Origin: DATBQN01 sp963799925
GTDB taxonomy: Bacteria; Acidobacteriota; Thermoanaerobaculia; Multivoradales; UBA5704
DNA length: 64,000 bases
NCBI GenBank assembly: GCA_963799925.1
Contig: CAWCYZ010000001.1
Span: forward strand, 62,001-126,000
Direction: 5' to 3'
A program made the position numbers and the translations under genes. Positions 25,323 through 33,812 of the stretch are shown in pieces (the stretch's first letter is position 1; each line of letters opens with the position of its first letter). Under the pieces are notes generated by a model. The model ran no database searches and was not told the origin of the DNA. It saw only the letters and a program-made list of their open reading frames with translations.

Positions 25323-26552
25323 CTAGGCCGGCCCCACCGCCGCGTAGATCTCGGCCAGGCGCGCCGCGACGGCGGCCGGCGCGTGATGGGCGGCGAGCGC
25401 CCGCCGCCCCGCGGCGACCAGGGCGCGCCCCAGCGCGGGCTCGCGGTGGAGGCGGGCGATGGCGGCGGCGAACTCGCCGGCGTCCTGGGCCACCAGCACC
25501 TCGCGGCCGTGCGCGGTACCCAGACCGGCCACCGCCTCGGGCGTCGCCACCACCGGCACGCCGCGCGCCCACGCCTCGAGCACCTTCATGCGCACGCCGG
25601 AGGCGATGCGCACCGGCACGACGAGGATCGAGCGCGGCGCGAAGGCCGCGGCGCTGTCGGACGGCGGCGGATGGGCGACGACGCCCGCCCGGTCGCCGGC
25701 GCCGGGCTCGCCGAAGAGGTGGAGCACCGCCGCGGGCAAACCGTGGCGCACCTCGGGCCAGACCGCGTCGACGAACCACGCCGCGGAGTCGGCATTGGGG
25801 AGCCAGCCGGCGCTCCCCAGGAGGACCACCGCCGGATCGCCGAAGAGGGCCGTGGAACCCGCCGGCAGACGGAACGGGAAGGGGGCCGCGACGGTGTGGA
25901 CCCGCGCGGTTCCGGCGGCGATTTCGGCGGCGATCTCGGCGATAGCTCCGGTGCTCCCGGCGAGACCGGCGAGGCGCGCGGCATCGGCGGCGGTGAGGGC
26001 GACGGTCGCCGCGGCGCGCCGCACGGCCGCACCCTCGAAAGCGGCGAGGCGCCGGGCCTCGCCGGCGAGGAGCCGGCCGGCGAGGCCGCCCCGCCGGCGC
26101 GCGGCCGCCCCCCAGAGGTCGCTCTCGACGTTCTGCGCGCGGAGGACGAGCGGCAGCCCGGCCGCGGCGGCCTGCGGCACCGCCTGGAGCTGCTCGGCAT
26201 GGACGAGGTCGAAGGCCCGCCCGGCTTGGGCGGCCGAGCCGGCCAGCCGCGCCACCTCGCGGGCGACCGCGGGAAGAGTGTGGCGGGCGACCGAGAGCGG
26301 CGCGGCATGGAGGCGCGAGCGGACGAGGGCGGCGAGGCGGTGAGCCGGGCGCGCCGCGACCAGGCGCGGGCGGCAGACGTTCGCCAGCGCGGCGCCGACC
26401 TCGTCCAAGTCGAAGCGGCCGGGATCGACCGGCGCCACCAGCGTCGCCTCGTGCCCGGCGGCGGCCAGGGCCTCGAGCGTCAGGAAGAGCAGCAGCCGCC
26501 CGCCGTCGACGGTCGGCCAGGGCGCCTTGGTGGCGACGACCAGGATGCGCAC
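25323..26552 (-). CDS. GT4-type glycosyltransferase
   Basis: 409 residues. The N-terminal Rossmann half starts MRILVVATKAPWPTVDGGRL, with LEALAAAGHEATLVAP and AFDLVHAEQLQAVP. The C-terminal half has VVLLGSAGWLPNADSAAWFV, AVLHLFGEPGAGDR and SILVVPVRIASGVRMKVLEAWARGVPVVATPEAVAGL, the donor-nucleotide binding region of GT4 (the sugar-nucleotide E-x7-E is degenerate here). Same fold as Stp/WcaI-like enzymes that act on polysaccharide repeat units. It converges on the preceding gene, 25 bp apart, and closes the cluster. It starts at the ATG at 26552, 150 bp from comM in the opposite direction. Confidence 0.8.
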   Translation of the reverse strand: MRILVVATKAPWPTVDGGRLLLFLTLEALAAAGHEATLVAPVDPGRFDLDEVGAALANVCRPRLVAARPAHRLAALVRSRLHAAPLSVARHTLPAVAREVARLAGSAAQAGRAFDLVHAEQLQAVPQAAAAGLPLVLRAQNVESDLWGAAARRRGGLAGRLLAGEARRLAAFEGAAVRRAAATVALTAADAARLAGLAGSTGAIAEIAAEIAAGTARVHTVAAPFPFRLPAGSTALFGDPAVVLLGSAGWLPNADSAAWFVDAVWPEVRHGLPAAVLHLFGEPGAGDRAGVVAHPPPSDSAAAFAPRSILVVPVRIASGVRMKVLEAWARGVPVVATPEAVAGLGTAHGREVLVAQDAGEFAAAIARLHREPALGRALVAAGRRALAAHHAPAAVAARLAEIYAAVGPA

Positions 26553-26701
26553 CGGGAGAGCTTGTCACGGGCGGGTGGAGCCAGCGGCTCCCGGCGCCAG
26601 CCCGCGCCGACCGCGCGCGCCTGGATCGCGCGCCGCTCGATTCGCGATCGGTCAGGCGCCGGCGTGCAAGGCCGCGCACTCCGTTGCCGTCCTTATCGAT
26701 C

Positions 26702-28225
26702 ATGCTCGCCCTAGCCACTGCCGCCACCCCATGGGGTATCGAGGCTCACCCCGTCCAGGTGGAAGTCGACGTCCACAACGGCCTGCCGCAAGTCCAGATC
26801 GTCGGCCTCGCCGACGCCGCGGTCCGCGAGAGCCGCGAGCGGGTCCGCGCCGCGATCAAGAACTGCGGCTTCGACCTGCCGCCGCGCTCGGTGATCATCA
26901 ACCTCGCGCCGGCCGACCTGCGCAAGCAGGGCAACCACCTCGATCTCGCCATCGCCCTCGCCCTCCTCGTCGCCCACGGCCAGCTCCCCCAGGAGGCGCT
27001 CGCCGGCCGCATCCTCTGCGGCGAGCTGGGCCTCGACGGCAGCGTCCGCTCGGTCCGCGGCGGCCTCGCCATCGCCGACCTCGCGGCGCGCCTGAGGGCC
27101 GAGGAGGTGCTGCTGCCGGCGGCCAACGCCGGCGAGGCGGCGGCGCTGGGGACGGTGCCGGTGATCGCCGTCCAGGGCCTCGCCGAGGCGATCCAGCACC
27201 TGCTCGGCATCGCCGTCCTGGCGCCGGTCGCCGCCGCGGCGCCCGCGGCGCGCCCGCGGACGGCGCTCCCCGATCTGGCCGAGGTGCGGGGGCAGGAGGC
27301 CGCCAAGCGGGCGCTCGAGGTGGCGGCCGCGGGCGGCCACAACCTCCTCCTCCTGGGGCCGCCCGGCTCGGGCAAGACGATGCTCGCCCGCCGCCTTCCC
27401 GGCATCCTCCCGCCGCTCACCCTCGCCGAGTCGATCGCGGTCACCAAGGTCCACTCGCTGGTCGCCGAGGAGCCGCCGGCCGGCCTGCTGACCGAGCGGC
27501 CGTTCCGCAGCCCGCACACCGGCTCCTCGACGGCGGGGATGATCGGCGGCGGGCCGGTGCCGCGGCCCGGCGAGGCGAGCCTCGCCCACGGCGGCGTCCT
27601 CTTCCTCGACGAGCTGCCGGAGTTCCGGCGCGACACCCTGGAGGCCCTGCGCCAGCCCCTCGAGGAGGGGACGGTCACCGTGGTCCGCGCCCGCGCCCGC
27701 TTCCTCTTCCCGGCCCGCTTTTCCCTCGTCGTCGCCTGCAACCCGTGCCCCTGCGGGCACCTGGGGGACTCGCGCTATCACTGCCGCTGCTCCGCGGCGG
27801 CGGTCGAGCGCTACCGGGCGCGGGTCTCGGGGCCGCTCCTCGACCGCATCGACCTCCACGTCGAGGTCCCGGCGGTGACCCTCTCCGAGCTCCGCGCCGC
27901 CCCCGGCGAGCCGAGCGCCGCCGTCGCCGCCCGCGTCGCCGCGGCGCGCGCCCTGCAGGTCGAGCGCCTGGGGTCCGCCCGCGGCATCCCGGTCAACGCG
28001 GCGATGGGGCCCGGCGCCCTCGCCCGCCACTGCGCCGTCGACGGCCCCGGCCGCGCGCTCCTCGACGCCGCCTTCGAGAAGCTCGGGCTCTCGGCCCGCG
28101 CCCTCGACCGCATCCTCAAGGTGGCGCGCACCATCGCCGACCTGGCCGGCGGCGGCCCCATCCAGGCCGTCCATCTGGCGGAGGCCATCCAGTACCGGAC
28201 GCTCGACCGGCGGGTCGGAGGGTGA
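26702..28225 (+). CDS. comM: YifB/ComM family Mg-chelatase-like AAA+ ATPase
   Basis: 507 residues. N-terminal Lon-protease-like domain (VQVEVDVHNGLPQVQIVGLADAAVRESRERVRAAI), central AAA+ domain with Walker A GPPGSGKTM and Walker B FLDELPEF, and the C-terminal Mg-chelatase lid. The zinc-finger-like CNPCPCGHLGD...YHCRC is present. ComM acts as a hexameric helicase that promotes branch migration during natural transformation and homologous recombination. The start at ATG 26702 matches family length; a TTG at 26684 is possible. Not linked to neighbours in function. Confidence 0.9.
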   Translation: MLALATAATPWGIEAHPVQVEVDVHNGLPQVQIVGLADAAVRESRERVRAAIKNCGFDLPPRSVIINLAPADLRKQGNHLDLAIALALLVAHGQLPQEALAGRILCGELGLDGSVRSVRGGLAIADLAARLRAEEVLLPAANAGEAAALGTVPVIAVQGLAEAIQHLLGIAVLAPVAAAAPAARPRTALPDLAEVRGQEAAKRALEVAAAGGHNLLLLGPPGSGKTMLARRLPGILPPLTLAESIAVTKVHSLVAEEPPAGLLTERPFRSPHTGSSTAGMIGGGPVPRPGEASLAHGGVLFLDELPEFRRDTLEALRQPLEEGTVTVVRARARFLFPARFSLVVACNPCPCGHLGDSRYHCRCSAAAVERYRARVSGPLLDRIDLHVEVPAVTLSELRAAPGEPSAAVAARVAAARALQVERLGSARGIPVNAAMGPGALARHCAVDGPGRALLDAAFEKLGLSARALDRILKVARTIADLAGGGPIQAVHLAEAIQYRTLDRRVGG

Positions 28226-28439
28226 GCGACGGGCTCGGCCGCATCTCCCGCGCGCCCGGAAGGGGCGCCCGCCGCGCCCGCCGACACACTCATAGACAGA
28301 GAGATAGCGGCAGCGCCGAGCCTTCGCCGGGCCGGGGATCCACGCGGATCCTCCCGCCCCTGTTAAACTTAGCTGCCGATTCGCCCGCCCGCGGCCCACC
28401 GGATGCCGGGCCGCGGGCAACCTTCGAGGAGAGTCGTCC

Positions 28440-30251
28440 ATGCCGTTGCGTCGTGCCCCGCTCGCCTTCCTGTGTCTCCTCGCCGCGCCGGCGCTGGCGC
28501 AGTCCCTACCGCCGTCCCATGGCTTGCGGACCGCGGCCGCCCCGCAGACCGCGAAGATCGCGCCGCCGCCCCTGCGCCTCGCCGAGTCGATGAGCGCGGC
28601 CCCGGCGGTCTCCCTACGCGCCGCCGCCGAGGGCGCGGCCGACCAGCTCGAGGCGCTGGGGCGCTGGAACCGCTCCGGACGGCTGCCGCTGCGGGTCGGC
28701 TTCTCGCGGCCGCTGCCGTCGGCCGAGCGCGTGATGGTTAGCGGGATTGTCGGCGGGCTTGGCGGCGGGATGGTCGGCGGGCTCGGCAGCCGCAAGCTCC
28801 CGATGCGCTGGGCCGGCGGCTTCGCCGGCCGCTCCCGCGGCGGCGACCCGGTGTGGAGCACGAGCATCCGCGTCGCCGGCGCCTACCGGCTGCGGCTCCA
28901 CCTCTCCGCCGTCGACCTGCCGGCGGGAACGCGCCTCTGGGTATGGGGACGGGGCGAGGCGCCGCGCCCCTTCGGCCTCGAGCTGCGCGGCGCGGACGGC
29001 GGCCTCTGGACCCCGGGCGTCGCCGGCGACACGCTCTATTTCGAGGTCGAGGCGCCGGTTGCGGCGATCGCCGTCGGGAGCGCGGCGCGATTCGTCCCCG
29101 ACGCCGTCGCCCAGCGCTTCCGCCTCGACGCCAAGGGGCAGCCGACCGCGGCCGCCGGCACCACCGGGGAGGGCGCGTGCCTGATCGACGCCACCTGCGT
29201 CCAGCCCGCGGCCCTTCCCATCGTCCCCGACCTCGAGCGGGCGATCGCTCTCCTCGACTTCGTCGACGCCGGCGGCGAGTACGAGTGCTCGGGCGGCCTG
29301 CTCAACGACTCGGCCTCCGACGGCACGCCCTACCTGCTGACCGCCAATCACTGCTTCGACAACCAGGACGCCGCCTCGTCCCTCGAGACCTTCTGGGACT
29401 TTCGCTCCAGCCGGTGCGACGGCCCGGCGCCGGACCTCGACAGCCTGCCGAAGACCAGCGGCGCGACGCTCCTCGCGAGCGACGCGACCTCGGACTTCAC
29501 CTTCGTGCGCCTGGCGAGCGTTCCATCGGGCAGGTTCTTCCTCGGCTGGAACGCCGACCCGGCGGCGGTCCACGACGGCACGCGCCTCTTCCGCGTCTCC
29601 CAGGCGTTCGCCGACAAGCAGGTCTTCTCGGCGTCGGTCGTCCGCAGCTCGGGGATCCCGATCTGCGACGGCGCGCCGGTCGGCGACTTCATCTACGCCC
29701 AGGTCACCCAGAGCGGCACCTTCGCGGGCAGCTCCGGCGCCCCCTCGATCCTCGTCGGCGGCTACGTGGTCGGCCAGCTCCTCGGCGGCTGCGGGGTGAA
29801 CAACCCGGACGACGGCTGCGACTACACCAACTCCGAGCTCGACGGCGCCTTCTCGGTGACCTATCCGAAGATCGCCCAGTGGCTGAACCCGGCCCCGGTG
29901 GCGGCCTGCGCGCCGGGGCCGACCACCCTCTGCCTGCTCGGCGGCCGCTTCCAGGTGGACGCCACGTTCGACACCGGCGGCGGCATCTCCGGAGCGGCCC
30001 AGATGGTCCCGGTGACCGACGACTCCGCCTACATGTGGTTCTTCAATCCGATCAACATGGAGTCGGCGGTCAAGGTGCTCGACGGCTGCGCGCTCAACCA
30101 GCACTTCTGGGTCTTCGTCGGCGGCTTGACCAACGTCCATACGATCTTCCGGGTGACCGACACCCACACCGGGCTGCAGCGGCTGTACGTCAACCCCCAG
30201 GGGTCGGCCTTCCAGTCGGCCCAGGACCTCGGGGCGTTCGCCTGCCCGTAA
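28440..30251 (+). CDS. Secreted trypsin-like serine protease (lysyl-endopeptidase type)
   Basis: 603 residues. Signal peptide (LAFLCLLAAPALA). Residues 140-250 are a beta-rich prodomain. The catalytic domain has all three residues of an S1 protease: H304 in YLLTANHC, D352 in SDFTFVRL and S432 in FAGSSGAPS. The C-terminal 110 residues, after the NPAPVAACAPGPTTLCLLGGRF linker, form a beta domain (VPVTDDSAYMWFFNPINMES, HFWVFVGGLTNVHT) often found on secreted acidobacterial proteins. Residues 100-115 hold a Gly-rich GIVGGLGGGMVGGLG insert. A candidate promoter TTAAACT lies at about 28365. A secreted nutritional or processing protease is likely. Confidence 0.85.
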   Translation: MPLRRAPLAFLCLLAAPALAQSLPPSHGLRTAAAPQTAKIAPPPLRLAESMSAAPAVSLRAAAEGAADQLEALGRWNRSGRLPLRVGFSRPLPSAERVMVSGIVGGLGGGMVGGLGSRKLPMRWAGGFAGRSRGGDPVWSTSIRVAGAYRLRLHLSAVDLPAGTRLWVWGRGEAPRPFGLELRGADGGLWTPGVAGDTLYFEVEAPVAAIAVGSAARFVPDAVAQRFRLDAKGQPTAAAGTTGEGACLIDATCVQPAALPIVPDLERAIALLDFVDAGGEYECSGGLLNDSASDGTPYLLTANHCFDNQDAASSLETFWDFRSSRCDGPAPDLDSLPKTSGATLLASDATSDFTFVRLASVPSGRFFLGWNADPAAVHDGTRLFRVSQAFADKQVFSASVVRSSGIPICDGAPVGDFIYAQVTQSGTFAGSSGAPSILVGGYVVGQLLGGCGVNNPDDGCDYTNSELDGAFSVTYPKIAQWLNPAPVAACAPGPTTLCLLGGRFQVDATFDTGGGISGAAQMVPVTDDSAYMWFFNPINMESAVKVLDGCALNQHFWVFVGGLTNVHTIFRVTDTHTGLQRLYVNPQGSAFQSAQDLGAFACP

Positions 30252-30438
30252 GAGACGTGGCGGAACTGTCCAGGATGGAACTTTATGGCTCGGCGGGGAA
30301 CGGGAGAGGGACCAAAACCACCTTTTTACCGTCTATCTGTCCCTGTTTCGCCCGTCTTGCCACTACTCTTGCAGAGTTGGTGGACCATCGCGGCCAATGG
30401 GGGCCGCGGGTCCGGTCCGCCGGATAGGAGAGGGAGTC

Positions 30439-31107
30439 ATGTCTTCGAAGGTCCGCATGATCGCCGCGCTCGCCTTCGCGTTCGCTCTGGGAGCTGGCGC
30501 CGCCAGGGCGCTACCGCCTCCGGCCCACCAACCGCAGGCCCCCGTTCCAACCGCCGGGCTCGTCGATGCGGCCCATGCCTGGCTCGGATCGTGGACTGCA
30601 GCGGCGGCCGGTGGTTCCACCAAGATCTCGACAGCACGTGGGCACGAGGGCAGCAACATCGATCCGAACGGATTGGTGGCGACCATCCTCAAGGCGCTGC
30701 CACAGCTTCCTCCTAAGACGGGCTGTCATCCCGCCCTCCTAGCTTCCCGGAAGGCGCCATGCCGGGTCACCGCAGCAGCTTTGGGTGACCCGGCCTGTCT
30801 CTTTGTCACGATTTCTCCTCCTGCGGCAACTGTCTTTTTAGGTGGTGGGCCTATGCGGGAATCCGTGGGCGGTCCGAATCGAGAGTGCTCGGCGGCCCTG
30901 GCGCGGCTTCGTCCCTGTCTGGAGCTGATCTTTCGCTCCTCCCGGTTGTCGAGGCGTCGCGCGGCAGAGATCGTCGAGGAAGCCTGCAAGGATCTGGTCG
31001 GCAAGTGGCCGGGGAACCGCGACCCGGATCGGTACCTCCTGAGGAACATCCTGGCGAGGTGCCAAGAACGCTGCGAGGAGGGGGATGATGAAGATCCATC
31101 CGCATGA
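30439..31107 (+). CDS. Signal-peptide ORF running into a small sigma-like domain
   Basis: The ATG at 30439 (GGAGAGGGAGTC before it) encodes a signal peptide, RMIAALAFAFALGAGAARA, and a short proline-rich secreted peptide. After GSNIDPNG (about residue 79) the composition changes, and the frame continues without a stop into an 84-residue helical segment starting at ATG 30853: LARLRPCLELIFRSSRLSRRRAAEIVEEACKDLVGKWP...DRYLLRNILARCQERC. That second part looks like a reduced sigma region 2 protein and overlaps the next gene by about 20 bp, so it may be a separate gene starting at 30853 after AGGTGG. Either two genes merged by a lost stop codon or one protein. Confidence 0.45.
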   Translation: MSSKVRMIAALAFAFALGAGAARALPPPAHQPQAPVPTAGLVDAAHAWLGSWTAAAAGGSTKISTARGHEGSNIDPNGLVATILKALPQLPPKTGCHPALLASRKAPCRVTAAALGDPACLFVTISPPAATVFLGGGPMRESVGGPNRECSAALARLRPCLELIFRSSRLSRRRAAEIVEEACKDLVGKWPGNRDPDRYLLRNILARCQERCEEGDDEDPSA

Positions 31108-32445
31108 GCTCCTGTTGCGGGAGCTCGTCGAGGCTGTCTCCGACGAGCACAAGCGTCTGCTCGAGCACCTGCTCGCCTGTGAGCCCTGTCGCGAGCGGGC
31201 CCTGCCCTTCCTTCGCCGGCGGCCCAGCGCCCTGGCGGAGCGGGTCGCGACGGTGCTCCACTGGGACGGCGACGGTTGTGACTACAGCCAGGTCTTCACC
31301 TGCGGCGAGATCTCCCAGGAGCAGCGCCTCTTCTCCTTCGACCGCGAGCGCGCCGAGGCCAAGGGCCTGCTCGCCGAGCTGGATACCCATCCGCTGGAGC
31401 GCCGGGTGCTGATCCTGGAGAACCATCCGCGTTTCCACACCTGGGGGCTGCTCGAGCTGCTCATCGAGCGAGGGCGCGAGGCGGGCTATGCCGAGCCCAT
31501 CCGCGGCGAGGACCTGGGCAATCTGGCGCTGCGTCTTGCCGGCCACCTCGATGCGGAGCTCTATGGCGCTCGAGCGCATCGAGGACCTGAAGGCTCGCGC
31601 CTGGGCAGGGATCGGCAACTCCCGCCGCGTGCTTTCCGATCTGAGCGGCGCCGAGGTGGCGATGGAGAGGGCGCAGGCTCACCTCCGGCGCGGTACCGGC
31701 GATCTGCTGGAGCGCGCCATCGTGCTCGACCTCAGGGCGTCCCTCCTGCGCGCCCAGCGCCGCTTCGACCGCGCGCTCCGCCTCCTGCAGCGGGCTTTCA
31801 ATATTTTCCTCGAATACGGCGATATCCACCGGGCCGGCCGCGCCCTTCTCAACATGGAGCACCATCTATCATCGGCCGGTACGCCGGAGAAGGCGATTCC
31901 CCTTCTCTATCGAGCGATCGAGCTGATCGATTCCCACGAGGAGCCGTTGCTGGTCCTCGCGATCTGGCACAACCTCATCGACGATCTCGCCGACGCCGGC
32001 CGCTATATGGAGGCGCACGGCCTCCTCTCCCGCGCCCATGCCGATCTATCGACGGTTCCCCGACCCTTCCACTCAGAACCGCCGCAAGTGGGTGCAGGGC
32101 AAGATCGCCCGCGGCCTCGGCCAGCCAGCCGAAGCCGAGGCGCTCTTGCTCGCTGCCCGCGACGGCTTCCTCGCCGCCGAGGTCCCCTATGACACCGCGC
32201 TCGTCTCCCTGGACCTCGCTTCGCTCTATGCGGAGCAAGGGCGGACCGTCGAGCTCAAATCGGTCGCGGAGGAGATCTTCCCGGTTTTCGCCTCGCGCGG
32301 CATCCACCGCGAGGCGCTCGCCGCCCTCCTCTTCCTGCGCCAGGCGATCGCCGCCGAGCGCGCCAGCCTGGAGCTCGTGACTCGGATCGCTTGCTATCTC
32401 AAGCGCGCGCAGCACGACCCCGAGCTGCGCTTCGAGAAGCCCTGA
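31088..32445 (+). CDS. Zinc-finger/TPR protein, two frameshifts
   Basis: Starts MKIHPHELLLRELVEAVSDE after GAGGAGGGGG. Near the N-terminus HKRLLEHLLACEPCRERALPFL is a zf-HC2-like motif as in anti-sigma proteins. The rest is a helical repeat domain: IEDLKARAWAGIGNSRRVLS, HLRRGTGDLLERAIVLDLRASLLRAQRRFD, then YRRFPDPSTQNRRKWVQGKI, GLGQPAEAEALLLAARDGFLA and REALAALLFLRQA. One extra base must be skipped near 31570 and another near 32045 to join these parts. It overlaps the upstream sigma-like frame. A sigma-like/zinc-finger pair again, but without a protease domain. Confidence 0.6.
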
Positions 32446-32529
32446 TGTCCCACCCATCTCGAGCGATATAGATATAGAGGTCGCTGCCGCTCTCGACCGA
32501 ACCGTGAGGGCGGATACGGGGCTCGCATC

Positions 32530-33797
32530 ACGAAGATTCACCCTCACGATCTTCTTCTCGCCGAGTTCGCCGCCTCTGCTCGAGGGCGAGCAGACCGGGG
32601 CCATCGCGCACCTCCTCGGCTGCGCTTCGTGCCGCGAGAGGGCGTGCGACTTCTGCGTGAGAAACGCCGGCACCTTCCGAGCCGGCGGGCAAGATCCTGG
32701 CGTGGACCGGCGGGCGAGACAGCTCACGCCTCACGGCTCCGAAGCGACGAGCACCGGCTGTTATCCCTTCTCGAGCGCGCCGAGGCCAAGGCTCTTCTCG
32801 GTCAGCTCCTCGCCCATCCCTCCGAGCATCGGGGCTCCTGACCGTCGAGAACGATCGCCGGTTCCACACCTGGAGCAATCGGCGAGCTGCTCATCGACAG
32901 GAGCGCTGCCGCGTGACCGGGAGGAACCGAATCCGGCGAGGAGCTCGGGCGTCTCGCGCTGCGCGTCGCGGAACGACTGGATATCGAGACCTGATGGCGC
33001 AGAACGCATCGCGGACCTCAGGGCGCGAGCATGGGCGAGCATCGCGAACGACCGCCGCATGCGATCCGATCTGCGCGGTGCCCGCGAAGCGATGGCGAAG
33101 GCGTTCGCCCATCTGCGGCAAGGAACGGGAGATCCGGTCGAGCGGGCGATCTGTTGGAGCTCAAGGCGTCGCTCCTGCGCGCCCTGCGCCGTTGGATCAG
33201 GCCATGAGGCTATTGAGCGCGCTTTCTCCATCTTCCGCGAGCATGGAGACACGCATCGGGCTGGCCGAGTGCTGCTGAATACCGGAACTGTCCACCTTGC
33301 GGCAGGGCAAGCCGGAAAAGGGCATTCGCCTTCTCTATCGAGCGAGCGAGATGATCGACGCGGAGCGGGAGCCGGCTCTCGCTCTATGTGCTCTGGCACA
33401 ACTTGATCGACGAGCTCGACGGAGATGGGTCGCTTCAGGCAGGCTGAAGATCTGCTGGCCGCCGATGGCGCCGATCTACCGGCGTAATCACATGCCACCA
33501 TTCAGAATCGCCGCCGCTGGGTCGAGGGCAAGATCGCCCTCGGCCTCGGCCAGCCGGTCGGAGGCCGAAGATCACTTCCTCGCCGCCCGCGACGGCTTCC
33601 TCGCCGTCGGCGTACCCTACGATGCCGCATTGGTTTCCCTCGAGCTCGCCCTGCTCTACGCCGAGCAGAAGCGGCTGCCGGAGCTCGAGTCCCTGGCCCG
33701 CGAGCTCCTCTGCATCTTCGCCTCCCGCGGCATCGAGCGCGAGGCGATCGCCGCGCTCGTCTGCCTGAGGCAGACGACCGCCGCCCGGGCGAGCTGA
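32530..33797 (+). pseudogene. Decayed tandem paralogue of the zinc-finger/TPR gene
   Basis: The copy begins at 32530 with ACG in place of the start codon, then KIHPHDLLLAEFAA, a frameshift, and EQTGAIAHLLGCASCRERA. Further matches to the intact copy are spread over all three frames: AERIADLRARAWASIANDRR (about 32998), HLRQGTGDPVERAI (about 33113), a YRRxxxP...QNRRRWVEGKIALGLGQP segment (about 33475-33560) and ARDGFLAVGVPYDAALVSLELALLYAEQ (about 33586-33665), ending at the TGA 33795-33797. At least five frameshifts and a TGA near 32992 show that it no longer encodes the protein. Confidence 0.8.
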
Positions 33798-33812
33798 CGG
33801 CCGAGCCCGCGC

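Noticed and set aside
26711..28867. 718-codon minus-strand frame across comM
   Set aside because: Antisense shadow of comM, which shows all family motifs on the plus strand.
31500..32060. Programmed +1 frameshifting in the zinc-finger/TPR gene
   Set aside because: The offset also occurs in the decayed paralogue near the same place, but the extra base is at a different position in each, and there is no slippery sequence shared with the other frameshifts in the window.
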